Position numbers and translations under genes: made by a program
Source of the DNA: Branchiostoma floridae
Lineage: Eukaryota; Chordata; Leptocardii; Amphioxiformes; Branchiostomatidae
Direction of reading: 5' to 3'
Assembly (NCBI RefSeq): GCF_000003815.2
Contig: NC_049989.1
Coordinates: 17,586,144-17,650,143, forward strand
Length of the DNA: 64,000 nucleotides
The notes under the pieces: generated by a model
The model's database searches: none
Told to the model about the DNA's origin: nothing
What the model saw: only the letters and a program-made list of their open reading frames with translations
In this document: piece after piece, positions 41,616 through 51,183 of the stretch
Layout: each line of letters starts with the position of its first letter
Position numbering within the stretch: position 1 is the first letter of the stretch

Positions 41616-42057
41616 TCTCATCTTCCTTACTGGTCTTGCCATGATGCCTAACTCTGCTCTTTACTCTGTCAAGCACATTTGCCTAACTCCACAATAGCCT
41701 TAGGCCAGGGCAGCTGCGCATGATAAGAATCAACCTAATCTCAACCGAATATGGGCAAAACTGCAGGACCTTGTTAGCGATCCTACCTGGTAAACAATGA
41801 GTATAAAAACTACAATGTAGATGTGACTAGAAGGGAAGCTCATCATTTCTTTTTGAGTACAAAGGCAGAATCCCATCTTGTAAAGTTGTAGCATATCGCA
41901 AAACTTTACATAACTCCTGCACTGGTGATCCCACAGTCATCAGAATTGCAGAAAAATGTCAGCTGAAAACTTTAGTAGGCTGAAGTTGGATAATACCAAG
42001 ACCTCTGATTTTTTAATAAAATTGGCTCATTACCTAGAAGTTTGTGTATGTATGTTG

Positions 42058-42382
42058 GGTCTAGTCTGGTAGAAACGCTGACTAGAGATCACCATCGTAG
42101 TCTTTGTCGACAGAGATCGCACCAAAGATCCCCGACAGTATCGGAGATGGTACTGGCAGAGATTTCGATTGAAGTCTGTAAATTTTGTGTGGATATTTGC
42201 TAATACAAGACAGTCAGAACTTTTCAACTTCGAATTCATGTCACTGTAGATCAAAGCATTGACATGAAGCTCATGACTTGTGAATGGGAGACCACCCCAA
42301 CACATTCCTAGCATCTTCATTGCGATCTCTGTCGACAGAGACTCTGATCACGATATATTCACCATTTCTGCTAGACTACGAT
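42058..42382. mobile_element. MITE-like inverted repeat
   Basis: GTCTAGTCTGGTAGAAACG..TTGTCGACAGAGATCGCA at the left pairs with TGCGATCTCTGTCGACAGAG and CATTTCTGCTAGACTACG at the right, a stem of about 60 bases with mismatches. Confidence 0.65.
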
Positions 42383-42804
42383 CTCACCCTGACATAGGCA
42401 TTGATGGACATGGTCACAGAAAAAAATTGTGTTATATCAAATGGCATAACAAAGGGACAACCCAATGCATAAAAGTGCTTGTATATGTTTGTATCTGTGA
42501 CGGGATTCTGCCTTTCTTCTGCTTCCATTTCCATTCCATTGCGAGTTCGACTGTTATTACCATAGTAAAGGTGGTCCTTTGGGTAGCAGTGGGGGAGATA
42601 ACAGGGAACAAAAGTTAGCCGTTGAGTTAGGTGAATCGTCATTGGAGGTTGTTCATTCACACTGCCACAGGGGGAACATACGTAGATGCTATGCTATCAC
42701 TGAATCAAATTGATAGGAAGTATTCGCCAAGCAGAGGCTGGGTACCGGGGATAGAAGTGGCTGGGAAGCAAGCGGATGAAAATCCCTAATCTTCAAGCAG
42801 ATTC

Positions 42805-42880
42805 CCGATAGGCGGCTGACCTCCTCTGGCCAGCTCTGATACTATCTTATGCCACCAGGAATCTGCTTGGAGATTAAAAA
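42805..42880 (+). repeat. Dispersed repeat, 'GATACTATCTTAT' family
   Basis: CTGGCCAGCTCTGATACTATC TTATGCCACCAGGAATCTGC TTGGAGATTA. Close match to 53540-53590. Confidence 0.65.
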
Positions 42881-43518
42881 ATCTCAGCCACTACTACCCC
42901 CCCCACCCCCCCCCCCCTTTCCCCATGACCCAACCTCTGCTCGGAGAATACTAGGAAGGGCATCTCTGGAAATCTCCATGCAGGTGTCTACAGCTAGTCC
43001 CCATAGAGACCTGAGTGGAGATATCACATTTCAGGAGTCTACCTGGAGACCATGGTCAGCTATGTGTGACAGGGGCTTATCACTGTATTTGACTTGTATA
43101 AAACAATCAGTATCATCATAAGATCACATACAAAGTCACAGTCTACCTCACTACTGTGACATGCCATGGTGAGAATAAAATTAGAAGAAAGTGTGACAGT
43201 GCCTAATTGTTCTTTAGCCTGAAAATTCTTAAAAATCTCAACCTTTTCAATATTTCTGTTGTTTGTTGCACATGCTACATATATACTTATAGTCCTGTAT
43301 AGTATACGTATAGTAATGAAACCTCTATCCGCTACAACTGGTGATCACAGAACTTGGGCAGTTGGGTTGTATATCACTGGGTCTCTATCACAGCACATTC
43401 ATGTCTACATCACTGGTACCTACAGCTAGTGGGTCAGAAGTTGTGTAATGGTGGCAGCATGCACAAACACATGTGGTATTGTATAGAGGAGGCTACCTGG
43501 ATGTGTAAGTGCTTGTCC

Positions 43519-43596
43519 TTAGCCAAAGACGCCCCCGAAAACGCCCACAATGATCACGATCAGGACTGCACAACACACTATGATCATGATCTTTTT
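43519..43596 (-). CDS. STX1: Syntaxin-1-family, terminal exon TM-A (STX1/STX3B-like anchor)
   Basis: Acceptor CCAACAG, then 25 codons and TAA. The peptide starts KKIMIIVCCAVLIVIIVGVF and ends GGVFG. It closely matches the membrane anchor of vertebrate syntaxin-1 and the STX3B form: same length (25), the KK juxtamembrane pair, KIMII, and the paired Cys at residues 8-9 that are acylated in syntaxin-1. It follows either exon 9a or 9b, both ending KARR at a codon border, in phase 0. It lies 4.1 kb from exon 9b, beyond the three other terminal exons, so a transcript must skip their splice and polyadenylation sites to use it. I could not place a polyadenylation signal. Confidence 0.93.
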   Translation of the reverse strand, partial: KKIMIIVCCAVLIVIIVGVFGGVFG

Positions 43597-46500
43597 CTGT
43601 TGGAACAAGGGGAGAGAGAGAGTAAGACTGAGGAACAAGGAATGGTTGCTTGACACATAACAGGCGGACATTATGATGAGATGAGCTTCTCCAAACTCGC
43701 GACGTCACCGCAAAGTTCCACTAAACATTGAACATGTAATATTATGTTGCATTATAGGTGGCTGACCTTTGACCTTGATATTTGATCAATCACCATGGTA
43801 AAATGTATGTAAAAAGTCAAACAACGACACCTTTATTAGAACCCCTACACATATCCTGCTCCCTGTATTTCACATTCAAATAATATGATATATAAAAAAA
43901 ATGGCGAACTTGGGGCCCCCCATTATATATGTACATATAGTTTTAAGTATGTTAACTGTCCTGTTGTCTAGTTTTATTGACTTAGAACACTGCAGTTACC
44001 ACGGAAACCTTGGGCATTAGGGCATCTTGTTGAAAACGTCATGCATTGATGAATGTCAAGCACAACTGAACCATACTGAAAATTTTGGCACGCCAAAACT
44101 GCAAATATTCTTCATCTATGAATCTTCAGATTGAAATTTGCAACTTATTTGGACATATTTTCGTCATGTTTTCACACTTCCAGTAAATAGGACGTAAGCT
44201 GCACGACGACCCCTAATTGTTGGTAAATAACAAAAGGACCCTGCTGGCATACATACATAAAACATAGCGTAATAAAATTGCATAATAGAAACCAACAGTG
44301 CAAAAATTGTGATGACTTTATGTTGTATTCCTATCATAAAAATATGACTGCAAATTTATGTGCATCGCTGCACTTGAGAATGGGAAGACTTGGCTTAACA
44401 CCTGATCCATAAAGCTGTGAATTCTAGAATTATAAATTATCCTCGCTGGACCTGTCGGGGGAAATGTTACCCGTCGATTTCCATTCTGTCATAATTCATC
44501 AAGATTCTTTCAAGGAGTTTGTGCTTTTAAGGCTCGAAAACATACTTTAGGGTACATTTTTTGAACTTCACTGTTTAAGGACAATTGTGCGTAAAATACT
44601 GATGAAAAACAAGTGGACTGCATTTCTAAGAAACTCTAGTCTAGTTTCTAAAGCCTTGTGTTCTAAAGCAAGTTATTGAAAGTAGTAAGAAAATGCAATT
44701 TGACGACCAGAACCCAACTAAACATACAGCATGCATGTAAAGGATTTCTACGTCTGCACTAGTGTACATGTTCCATAGGCCATGTTGATTTGGTTATATT
44801 ATATGGATGACATCCTCAGTCTGTGAACCCCAAAACTTATCTCACTCTTATGCATGCATAAAAAAAGTTTGGCAAAATGGTTGCCTTTAACATGACATCT
44901 ACGTGGTCAGGAAAGGTGAACAACAGACTGAACCAATCAAAAGATTCTTCACTTTTGTCCCTTCACAACTTCTGTTTTGACTTTGAAATTGGCTTTGGCG
45001 TTCCACAAATATAAATATCTACTTTCTGACATGTTTTTGGTGATACTTTGGGCATACGTTTGCTCATATTGCAGCCAGTGTATATGATTTATAGTATGGT
45101 TGAAAACCTTTTTTGGGAAATGAGCAGAAACTGATGCGCATGAGGAATCATGCCAATCATGAAATCAACATGGCCGAACACAAAGAAAGCAGGAAACAAA
45201 ACCAACAAAACAACAACAAACCATGTGCAAAACTCATATTGGGTCTTTATTGTCCCAATCTTCCATAACATGAAATCATGATATCAACTGAATAGACACA
45301 ATTATAAAAATTGTTAATCAGTGAAGAATAAAGACACAACTTAAGTAAACATGAATTAAAATGTGCTGAGAATTTTGGAAGGCATTATTTTCCAGTAAAA
45401 TAAATTCCATGAAATACATATAAAAGTATCATCAAAACCAGCTGTCAGTTCCAAAGAATTATGTTGTCAAATAACAATTGTCGGCCCCTTTCTATTTGGC
45501 CCATAGTATATACAAGTAAAATATTTTCCTTCCATGTGTTTTTGTACCCTTCTTTATCGTTATACAGTAGAAGACGATTAACAGGTTTCTTCTACACAAA
45601 CGTCAACTTTGGCACTAACACAAATTACAAAAACAAAATTCTAAGCCTACACAAACAAGTATTTCCACTGGGTCGGTAAGAAAACTGGCATTCCAGTTCA
45701 TCAAGTTTCATTCTTGCTGTAAAATAAACCGGCTCAACACAAATCGTTCTTCTTTCTTAAACCATGTCGTGGAATAGGACAAGTATCTGTTAGTTATCAT
45801 ACAATTCAGATAAATTATCAACGAAATCATTACACATCATTTTTAAAAAGCAGCATTTTTTAAGTGAACAAATGAGATTGATGAAGAGATTTAAGAGAGC
45901 TCGAGAGCAACATATCCTATCTACATGTGAGTGTACGAACAGTACACTCTTCCACACTCTAATACATTCCTTTTGCTACTATATACAGCATGTAACAAGG
46001 GTAAAGCTTAGCCATTGGATATCAGTGCGGAGCATGGCCATCAGTTTAGCATGCTCACTTTTCATGACAGCGTTAACTTGTAGGTTACTCTTTTTCTATG
46101 GCACCCAAAATTGGTGTGAACCTGAAACCTTGATCTTCTTTTATTTTGCTTCCAAACAAAGTTACCTTTGATCATTACATAATTATAATTCCAAATCCCA
46201 TTTTGAAGACTATTAAACTTTTAAAGAATTTCTTGTTATAAAAAAATGCTTTCGAGGTGTTAATTGTTTCAAATGGTGTCTAAAAATTGAAGTTACAGAC
46301 CTCAAAATGTACATTTTGTTGGTGGGTGTTACAACAAGCAAACCGGTTATGATAATTTTACACCAATATCTTTTTTTCCCATCCCAATATAAAACATATT
46401 ATTTTCATATATCTTCCACCATTTTTGGTACTTCTTTCTGCCAAGACTCCAGAAGCTGCTGTGGCTGTTGAACGTCCCCCGCAATTTAAAAGCAATCTGT

Positions 46501-46597
46501 GCTTGGTTGTCAGCGTTGCATGTTTGAGTCTTCATTGTAATCTCGGAACAGAAAACACCAGCATGCCTTTCTTTCCCTTTTGAGTGTAAACCGTCTG
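43597..46597 (-). other. STX1: Between terminal exons TM-B and TM-A
   Basis: Intronic for the TM-A form and presumed 3' UTR territory for the TM-B form. On the minus strand AATAAA occurs at about 46138-46143, 45246-45251, 43973-43978 and 43829-43834 as possible polyadenylation signals. No further membrane-anchor exon was found; the hydrophobic minus-strand frame at 45089-45271 lacks an acceptor plus the KK start. Confidence 0.5.
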
Positions 46598-46678
46598 TTA
46601 CAATCCCACAGACAGGCCGATAATGAGAGCTAGTAGTACCAGAAGTGCCACAACACAGCCTGCTATCATGAACATTTT
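46598..46678 (-). CDS. STX1: Syntaxin-1-family, terminal exon TM-B (STX2/STX3A-like anchor)
   Basis: Acceptor TTTCAAACAG, then 26 codons and TAA. The peptide starts KMFMIAGCVVALLVLL and ends ALIIGLSVGL. The ALIIGLSVG ending is what I recall for vertebrate syntaxin-2 (isoform B) and syntaxin-3A anchors, not syntaxin-1. It has one Cys (residue 8) rather than two, and the second Lys of the KK start is replaced by Met. Same splice phase as the other terminal exons. Confidence 0.92.
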   Translation of the reverse strand, partial: KMFMIAGCVVALLVLLALIIGLSVGL

Positions 46679-47033
46679 CTGTTTGAAAGAAAAAAAAGGA
46701 AACAAAAGAGAACAAAAACAGGCTTTAAAATAGGCTTTTCAAACTGATTTTATGTTAGATCAGAACAATGATTGGTTCGTGGACTAATCGATTTAAGTGA
46801 TGTGTTTCTTGTGTTGATAATTTCACCAGATTAGGATGATTTTTTCATCACTCTTGCATGCATATTGTTCTGGGTGGTCCACGGAACACTTTGATCTTAG
46901 CACAGCTTTTTATTAACACCCACAGAGAGGTCAGCCCCACAGATGGAAACATCAGGTTGCTGCACACCAACATTAGGCTACTGACTGAAACACCACTAGC
47001 ACTACCACAGCAGGTATAGGGGGTGTGTTCACG

Positions 47034-47117
47034 TCAACCGAACCCCACAGAAAACCCAATTATCAAGGCGATCACTCCAATCAGCACCACCACACAGATC
47101 GCAATCATGAACTTTTT
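47034..47117 (-). CDS. STX1: Syntaxin-1-family, terminal exon TM-C (STX2/STX3A-like anchor)
   Basis: Acceptor TTTACAACAG, then 27 codons and TGA. The peptide starts KKFMIAICVVVLIGVI and ends ALIIGFSVGFG. It is clearly a sister of TM-B (shared FMIA, ALIIG-SVG) and of TM-D (shared VLIGVI), so these three look like tandem exon duplicates. A single Cys is at residue 8. The small distance to TM-B (355 bases) and TM-D (150 bases) leaves little room for separate polyadenylation of each form. Confidence 0.92.
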   Translation of the reverse strand, partial: KKFMIAICVVVLIGVIALIIGFSVGFG

Positions 47118-47267
47118 CTGTTGTAAAGGGGAGAAAACAAAGAAGAGAGGAAAAAAGGAATGAGTATTAAGTAACGTCGGCACAAAGTTGTGGCAAGCGC
47201 ATGACTTATTGGAGAGGAAGAGAGCTTTTTTTGCAGGTTTTGTTCTTTACCGTTAGCATTTTCCTCG

Positions 47268-47363
47268 TTAGCAATTTCCTGGTGAGCCACAGACAGAGGC
47301 TACAATGATAATCACAATGACTCCAATCAGGACCAACACGCAGACGGCAATCATAATCTTTTT
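47268..47363 (-). CDS. STX1: Syntaxin-1-family, terminal exon TM-D (anchor with Cys-containing lumenal tail)
   Basis: Acceptor CCTCAACAG, then 31 codons and TAA. The peptide starts KKIMIAVCVLVLIGVIVIII and ends VASVCGSPGNC. The start is syntaxin-1-like and the middle is like TM-C. Unlike most syntaxins, which stop at or just after the membrane span, it has a short polar extracytoplasmic tail with Cys at residues 25 and 31. It is the first terminal exon met by the splicing machinery, 381 bases after exon 9b. Confidence 0.9.
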   Translation of the reverse strand, partial: KKIMIAVCVLVLIGVIVIIIVASVCGSPGNC

Positions 47364-47744
47364 CTGTTGAGGGAAACAAACGTGTTGTATATATATATGA
47401 CAAGAAGCAAAAAAGCTATGTAAATACTCTTGGCCCAAATCATACGATTCAAAAGCGTGCCGTCAAAATCAGACAATCAACACAAGCAATGCATCAAGTG
47501 TTGTCACAAGACACACGACATTGTGAAGTTCAACACAAATTCACTTCAACCAAGGCATGCAGAAATCACACAAAATCACAAATGAAACAAAACACTTCAA
47601 AACAAACACAAGCATGCAGCACAAAAAGGAGAATAACAACACAGCACTTTGCCAGGACTCAAAGCACAAAAAGTAAACATAAAGTATGGAAAAATCAAAC
47701 ACAATCACAACAGAAATCAGAATGCAACTGAAAAAAAACCTTAC

Positions 47745-47855
47745 CCTCCTAGCTTTACTTTGGTACTTGACAGCTTTCTTGGTATCCCCTACTGCAGTTT
47801 CCACGTAGTCGACGGCATGCTCCACATTGTATTCAATTCTGTCTATCATTTCCCC
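47745..47855 (-). CDS. STX1: Syntaxin-1-family, alternative exon 9b (SNARE motif +1 to +8)
   Basis: Thirty-seven codons, phase 0 at both ends, starting [20 protein letters not shown] and ending KYQSKARR. This is the C-terminal half of the syntaxin SNARE helix plus the basic juxtamembrane linker; it begins one residue after the zero-layer Gln encoded at the end of exon 8. Acceptor GCATGACAG, donor GTAAGG. It differs from exon 9a at three positions (Val15, Gly23, Lys30); Val15 and Lys30 agree with vertebrate STX1A, so 9b is the more vertebrate-like version. It lies only 55 bases after exon 9a. Confidence 0.95.
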
Positions 47856-47910
47856 CTGTCATGCAGAAGTACAATTTCGGTAAGTTGCGGATCGACACCG
47901 TTCTACTCAC
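47856..47910 (-). other. STX1: 55-base spacer between the alternative exons 9a and 9b
   Basis: Runs from the 9a donor (GTGAGT) to the 9b acceptor (ATGACAG). At 55 bases it is likely too short for a 5' splice site and branch point to be used together, which would block 9a-to-9b splicing. Confidence 0.75.
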
Positions 47911-48021
47911 CCGTCTAGCCTTACTCTGGTACTGCACTGCTTTCTTTGTGTCTGCCACGGCTGTTTCTACGTAATCGGCAGCATGTTCCACATTGTACTC
48001 AATCCTGTCAATCATTTCGCC
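47911..48021 (-). CDS. STX1: Syntaxin-1-family, alternative exon 9a (SNARE motif +1 to +8)
   Basis: Thirty-seven codons, phase 0 at both ends, starting [20 protein letters not shown] and ending QYQSKARR. It has the same length and frame as exon 9b, with Ala15, Ala23 and Gln30 in place of Val, Gly and Lys. By STX1A numbering these are positions 241, 249 and 256, outside the core layers 230, 233, 237, 240, 244, 247, 251 and 254, so the bundle core is unchanged and surface or membrane-proximal properties differ. Lys-to-Gln at 256 removes one juxtamembrane positive charge. Acceptor GAAACAG, donor GTGAGT. Confidence 0.95.
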
Positions 48022-48096
48022 CTGTTTCGACACAAAGGGGTGGACACACGTGATGACAAACAAACAAACACACACGGCCAAAAAGGAACCGGTGGT

Positions 48097-48124
48097 ACAA
48101 CAACAACAACAACAACAACAACAA
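48097..48124 (-). repeat. (CAA/TTG)n tract upstream of exon 9a
   Basis: Nine CAA units on the plus strand, i.e. a (GUU)n tract in the syntaxin transcript, 76-103 bases before the exon 9a acceptor. GU/U-rich tracts here could affect exon 9a choice; that is inference. Confidence 0.85.
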
Positions 48125-48300
48125 TGGAAAATGCTCACAACTTTCTTTTGTCGCCATTATCCAAACAATAAGCAAGTTCATGGTTTAAAATGCACATTGT
48201 TGGTAATGTGTCAAAGGTGATGGTCCCTGAGACATAAACAAATCTCTGTGAACAAGGTATCAAGACAATAACTGTTAACAGGCACCAAATAGCAATTACT

Positions 48301-48445
48301 CTTGACAAGCAACTGAATATGATTTGGGAAACGGTCAGACGTTTCAGATAACATCCATTATCTTTTGTCAGTGACACTGACGAAAGACGACGTAATTATT
48401 GCTTTCTGCTGTATCTTATTACCTGGATGTCTGACCTTCAACTTA
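48301..48445 (-). mobile_element. Penelope-like fragment
   Basis: On the minus strand, AGATAA-TGGATG-TTATCT (48346-48363) is a perfect six-pair hairpin followed by GAAACGTCTGACCG. The plus-strand right end carries CCTGGATGTCTGACCTTCAA. Confidence 0.55.
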
Positions 48446-49620
48446 TCTGCAAACATGATAGGGACCTTCACCTCTGCACATGACCTTGCACATGAGCTGT
48501 TCAAACCAAGAACTGTCTTATCACCATAGATTTTTCAAAGCTATTCTGCATGGCACAAACTTACCTCCATCACAACAGTACAATACATGTACAACAAGAC
48601 TTCGAAACATGTGGCATGGGTGAATCATGGATCCTAATCTAGTATTAGTAACCTTAAATACATGTGGTAGACAATTGAATGAGAAAAGAATATGTGTGAC
48701 CTATAGTGAATGATCATATATATGTATACACACAAGGGATTTTGCTGGAAAGGATTTTCTTCCGACAAAGAAAAAAAAACATGGCATCCACTCTGTGTTC
48801 AGTGCTGACGTTGGCCTGAATATGTAAGACTGAAAACTTCCTGGATTTCTACAACAATGAATGAATGTCAAATAGGTGAAAATTCTGCAATGTTGTGTGG
48901 AAAGTGGGAAGACAATATGAAGAAGTGGTGACAGGAACAAACAAGACATAAACTGTCATGTAAACATCCCACGGGCGATGAACCAGGGCCTTTCTCAGCT
49001 CTAAGACTCAACTTCAAGTTCAATTACATTGTCTTACATAGCACACCCTTTCCTTAATGCCCTGCCAAACAATTTATTCAGTTTTTGCCCGGCGTTGTCT
49101 TGATCATTGCATGATTTTCAGGGATCAGTCAAAATTTGCAGGACAATGTGATAGGGTTGATTTTCTGGCAAAAATATACAAAAGTCATGGCCGATTTTGA
49201 CATTTGGGTGTATCATGCCTTTTTTCTCCAGTCAGAGAGCCTAAAATGTTTGTTTTAGAGGATATATTATCTGATAAGTTTCCTCATCGCCAATTAAAGA
49301 CTGTGATTCTTATGACACTGTGTTCCTCTTGTGATTCCTGGTAATCAGTTACACACTAGGAGAAGAGCTGGGCAGAGTTGATGGACAATAGGCTCTTATA
49401 GCCTTATCTCTGGGGCTACATTGTAATTATGTGTGAAATATCAATTATCCAAGGATATTAGCTATGATTTTATTGGGTTTTGTTTCTAAATCCTTCAGTC
49501 ATACATAAGAATCACAGTGTTCTAGTATACATGTACGCAGACTGTATGACTGAGCTTTCCGAGGGTAAAAGTATGGACTCACTCTGCCAGTTCATTCTCC
49601 TGACCCTGAGCAAGAGCAAT

Positions 49621-50052
49621 AGCCTGGGTACCATCCGGATAGTAGTTCGCTCCTATGTTCGCTTCTGCTATCCGTCTGGAGACTTGCGCATTCAAACCGT
49701 TTGGTGGTGACGCCAATTGATGAGCGAATCAAGGAATGGGTTCTAGAGCACTTGTTTGATGACAACAGGCTGGCGCCCACATGCGCTAGGGGACTTGGGG
49801 CTTTTCCGGTCTTGGAACACCGGTTCGAACGGTCACTTGAACCCATTCCATAATTCGCTCATATGTGGGGACCAATCAGCGCCTGCGTCCAAAACTTGGA
49901 CGATTCCAGACGTTAAGATGGCCCGCGTTCCCAGACAGAAACACAGAGAAGCGACTGTCTATAGTGTATAATGAATGTCAGAGCTAGAAGCGACTGTATA
50001 TAGTATATAATGAACGTCGGAGCGAACTACTTTCCGGATGGTACCCAGGCTA
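49621..50052. mobile_element. MITE, AGCCTGGGTACCATCCGG ends
   Basis: About 430 bases with inverted ends: AGCCTGGGTACCATCCGG..AGTAGTTCGCTCC at the left and GGAGCGAACTACTTTCCGGA TGGTACCCAGGCT at the right. An inner pair (GATGAGCGAATCAAGGAATGGGTT / AACCCATTCCATAATTCGCTC) makes it a nested foldback. Confidence 0.8.
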
Positions 50053-50165
50053 CAAGAGCGATGGATGTCACTCGAAAACATTCAAAAGTTAGCTCCATAT
50101 CCGGTAGTACAGACATAATTGTCATTGAATATCTTTTACCTGGATATCTATCCTTCATCAACATG
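50053..50165 (+). mobile_element. Penelope-like fragment abutting the MITE
   Basis: GAGCGA-TGGATG-TCACTC then GAAAACATTC at 50055-50084, ending in CCTGGATATCTATCCTTCAT CAAC. One stem mismatch in this copy. Confidence 0.5.
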
Positions 50166-50237
50166 TTGGATCTTATCAATTGTCATCTTTTGGTTTTTGT
50201 TCTTCTATCGCTTCTTACCTGATATTCAATAGTCGTT

Positions 50238-50400
50238 GCTTAGGATATAGGAGAATTCTTTCACACAACCAGTTTGTAATTACTTTTGCTTATGTTTCGA
50301 TGTCTCTAAGACACCTTCTCAGAGATTCTAATTGGAGTTCTGCTTCTTGAAATATAAGCAACAGTAAATACAAACTGGTTGTGAGAAAGAATTCTGCTAT
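50238..50400. mobile_element. Inverted repeat with hammerhead-like core
   Basis: AGAATTCTTTCACACAACCA GTTTGTA at the left pairs with TACAAACTGGTTGTGAGAAA GAATTCT at the right. Between them, on the minus strand, CTGAGAA, the stem GGTGTC-..-GACATC and CGAAACATAAGC resemble the core in the other Penelope-like copies. Confidence 0.55.
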
Positions 50401-50689
50401 TCTATTAACCTGATGAAAACCTTTTCAGCAATACAGTCGTTGCTGTTTTTTTTTTTGGCGTTGTTCTTTTATTTCAATTCCTTACTGCAGTTCTACAATT
50501 GTTTTATTGTCATTGTTGTAGTTTTTTCCATGGTTCCTTACCCGCTATTCTACAAATGTTTTGTTGTTGTGTTTTTTTCATGGTTCCTTGCTACAATGGT
50601 TTCTTGTCTTTGTTGTTATCTACTTTTCCTAGTTCCTTGTCTGCTATTCCACAATCCTTTGTTGTTACTGTTTTGGTTGTTGTTTTTCT

Positions 50690-51183
50690 TTTTCCTTACC
50701 TGTTGTTCTACAAGCATGTCTTGTTCGACTATTTTTGCTTTTCCTAGTTTCCTTGTCTGCTAATGTAATCCACAATCCTTATTTGTTGTTGCTGTTTTGG
50801 TTGTTGTTTTCCTTTTTCCTTACCTGCTGCTCTACAAGCATGTCTTGTTTGACTACTTTTGCTTTTCCTAGCTCCTTGTCTGCTATTCCACAATCCTTAT
50901 TTGTTGTTGCTGTTTTGGTTGTTGTTTTTCTTTTTCCTTACCTGCTGTTCTACAAGCATGTCTTGTTCGACTATTTTTGCTTTTCCTAGTTTCCTTGTCT
51001 GCTAATGTAATCCACAATCCTTACTTGTTGTTACTGTTTTGGTTGTTGTTTTTCTTTTTCCTTACCTGCTGTTCTACAAGCATGTCTTGTTTGACTATTT
51101 TTGCTTTTCCTACTTCCTTGTCTGCTATTCCACAATCCTTATTTGTTGTTGCTGTTTTGGTTGTTGTTTTTGTTTTTCCTTAC
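50690..51183 (-). repeat. STX1: Minisatellite in syntaxin intron 8 carrying exon 8 donor copies
   Basis: Units of alternating 124 and 118 bases (a 242-base higher-order repeat), with TTAC of the donor complement at 50696, 50820, 50938, 51062 and, for the true exon border, 51180. On the minus strand each unit contains ATGCTTGTAGAACAGCAGGT AAGG or a one- to two-base variant: the last codons of exon 8 and its 5' splice site. Degenerate units extend left to about 50480. Hydrophobic plus-strand open frames across it are by-products of the repeat. Confidence 0.85.

Noticed and set aside
45089-45271. Hydrophobic minus-strand frame as a possible fifth syntaxin anchor
   Set aside because: No acceptor followed by the KK/KM start in phase 0, and no similarity to the other anchors.
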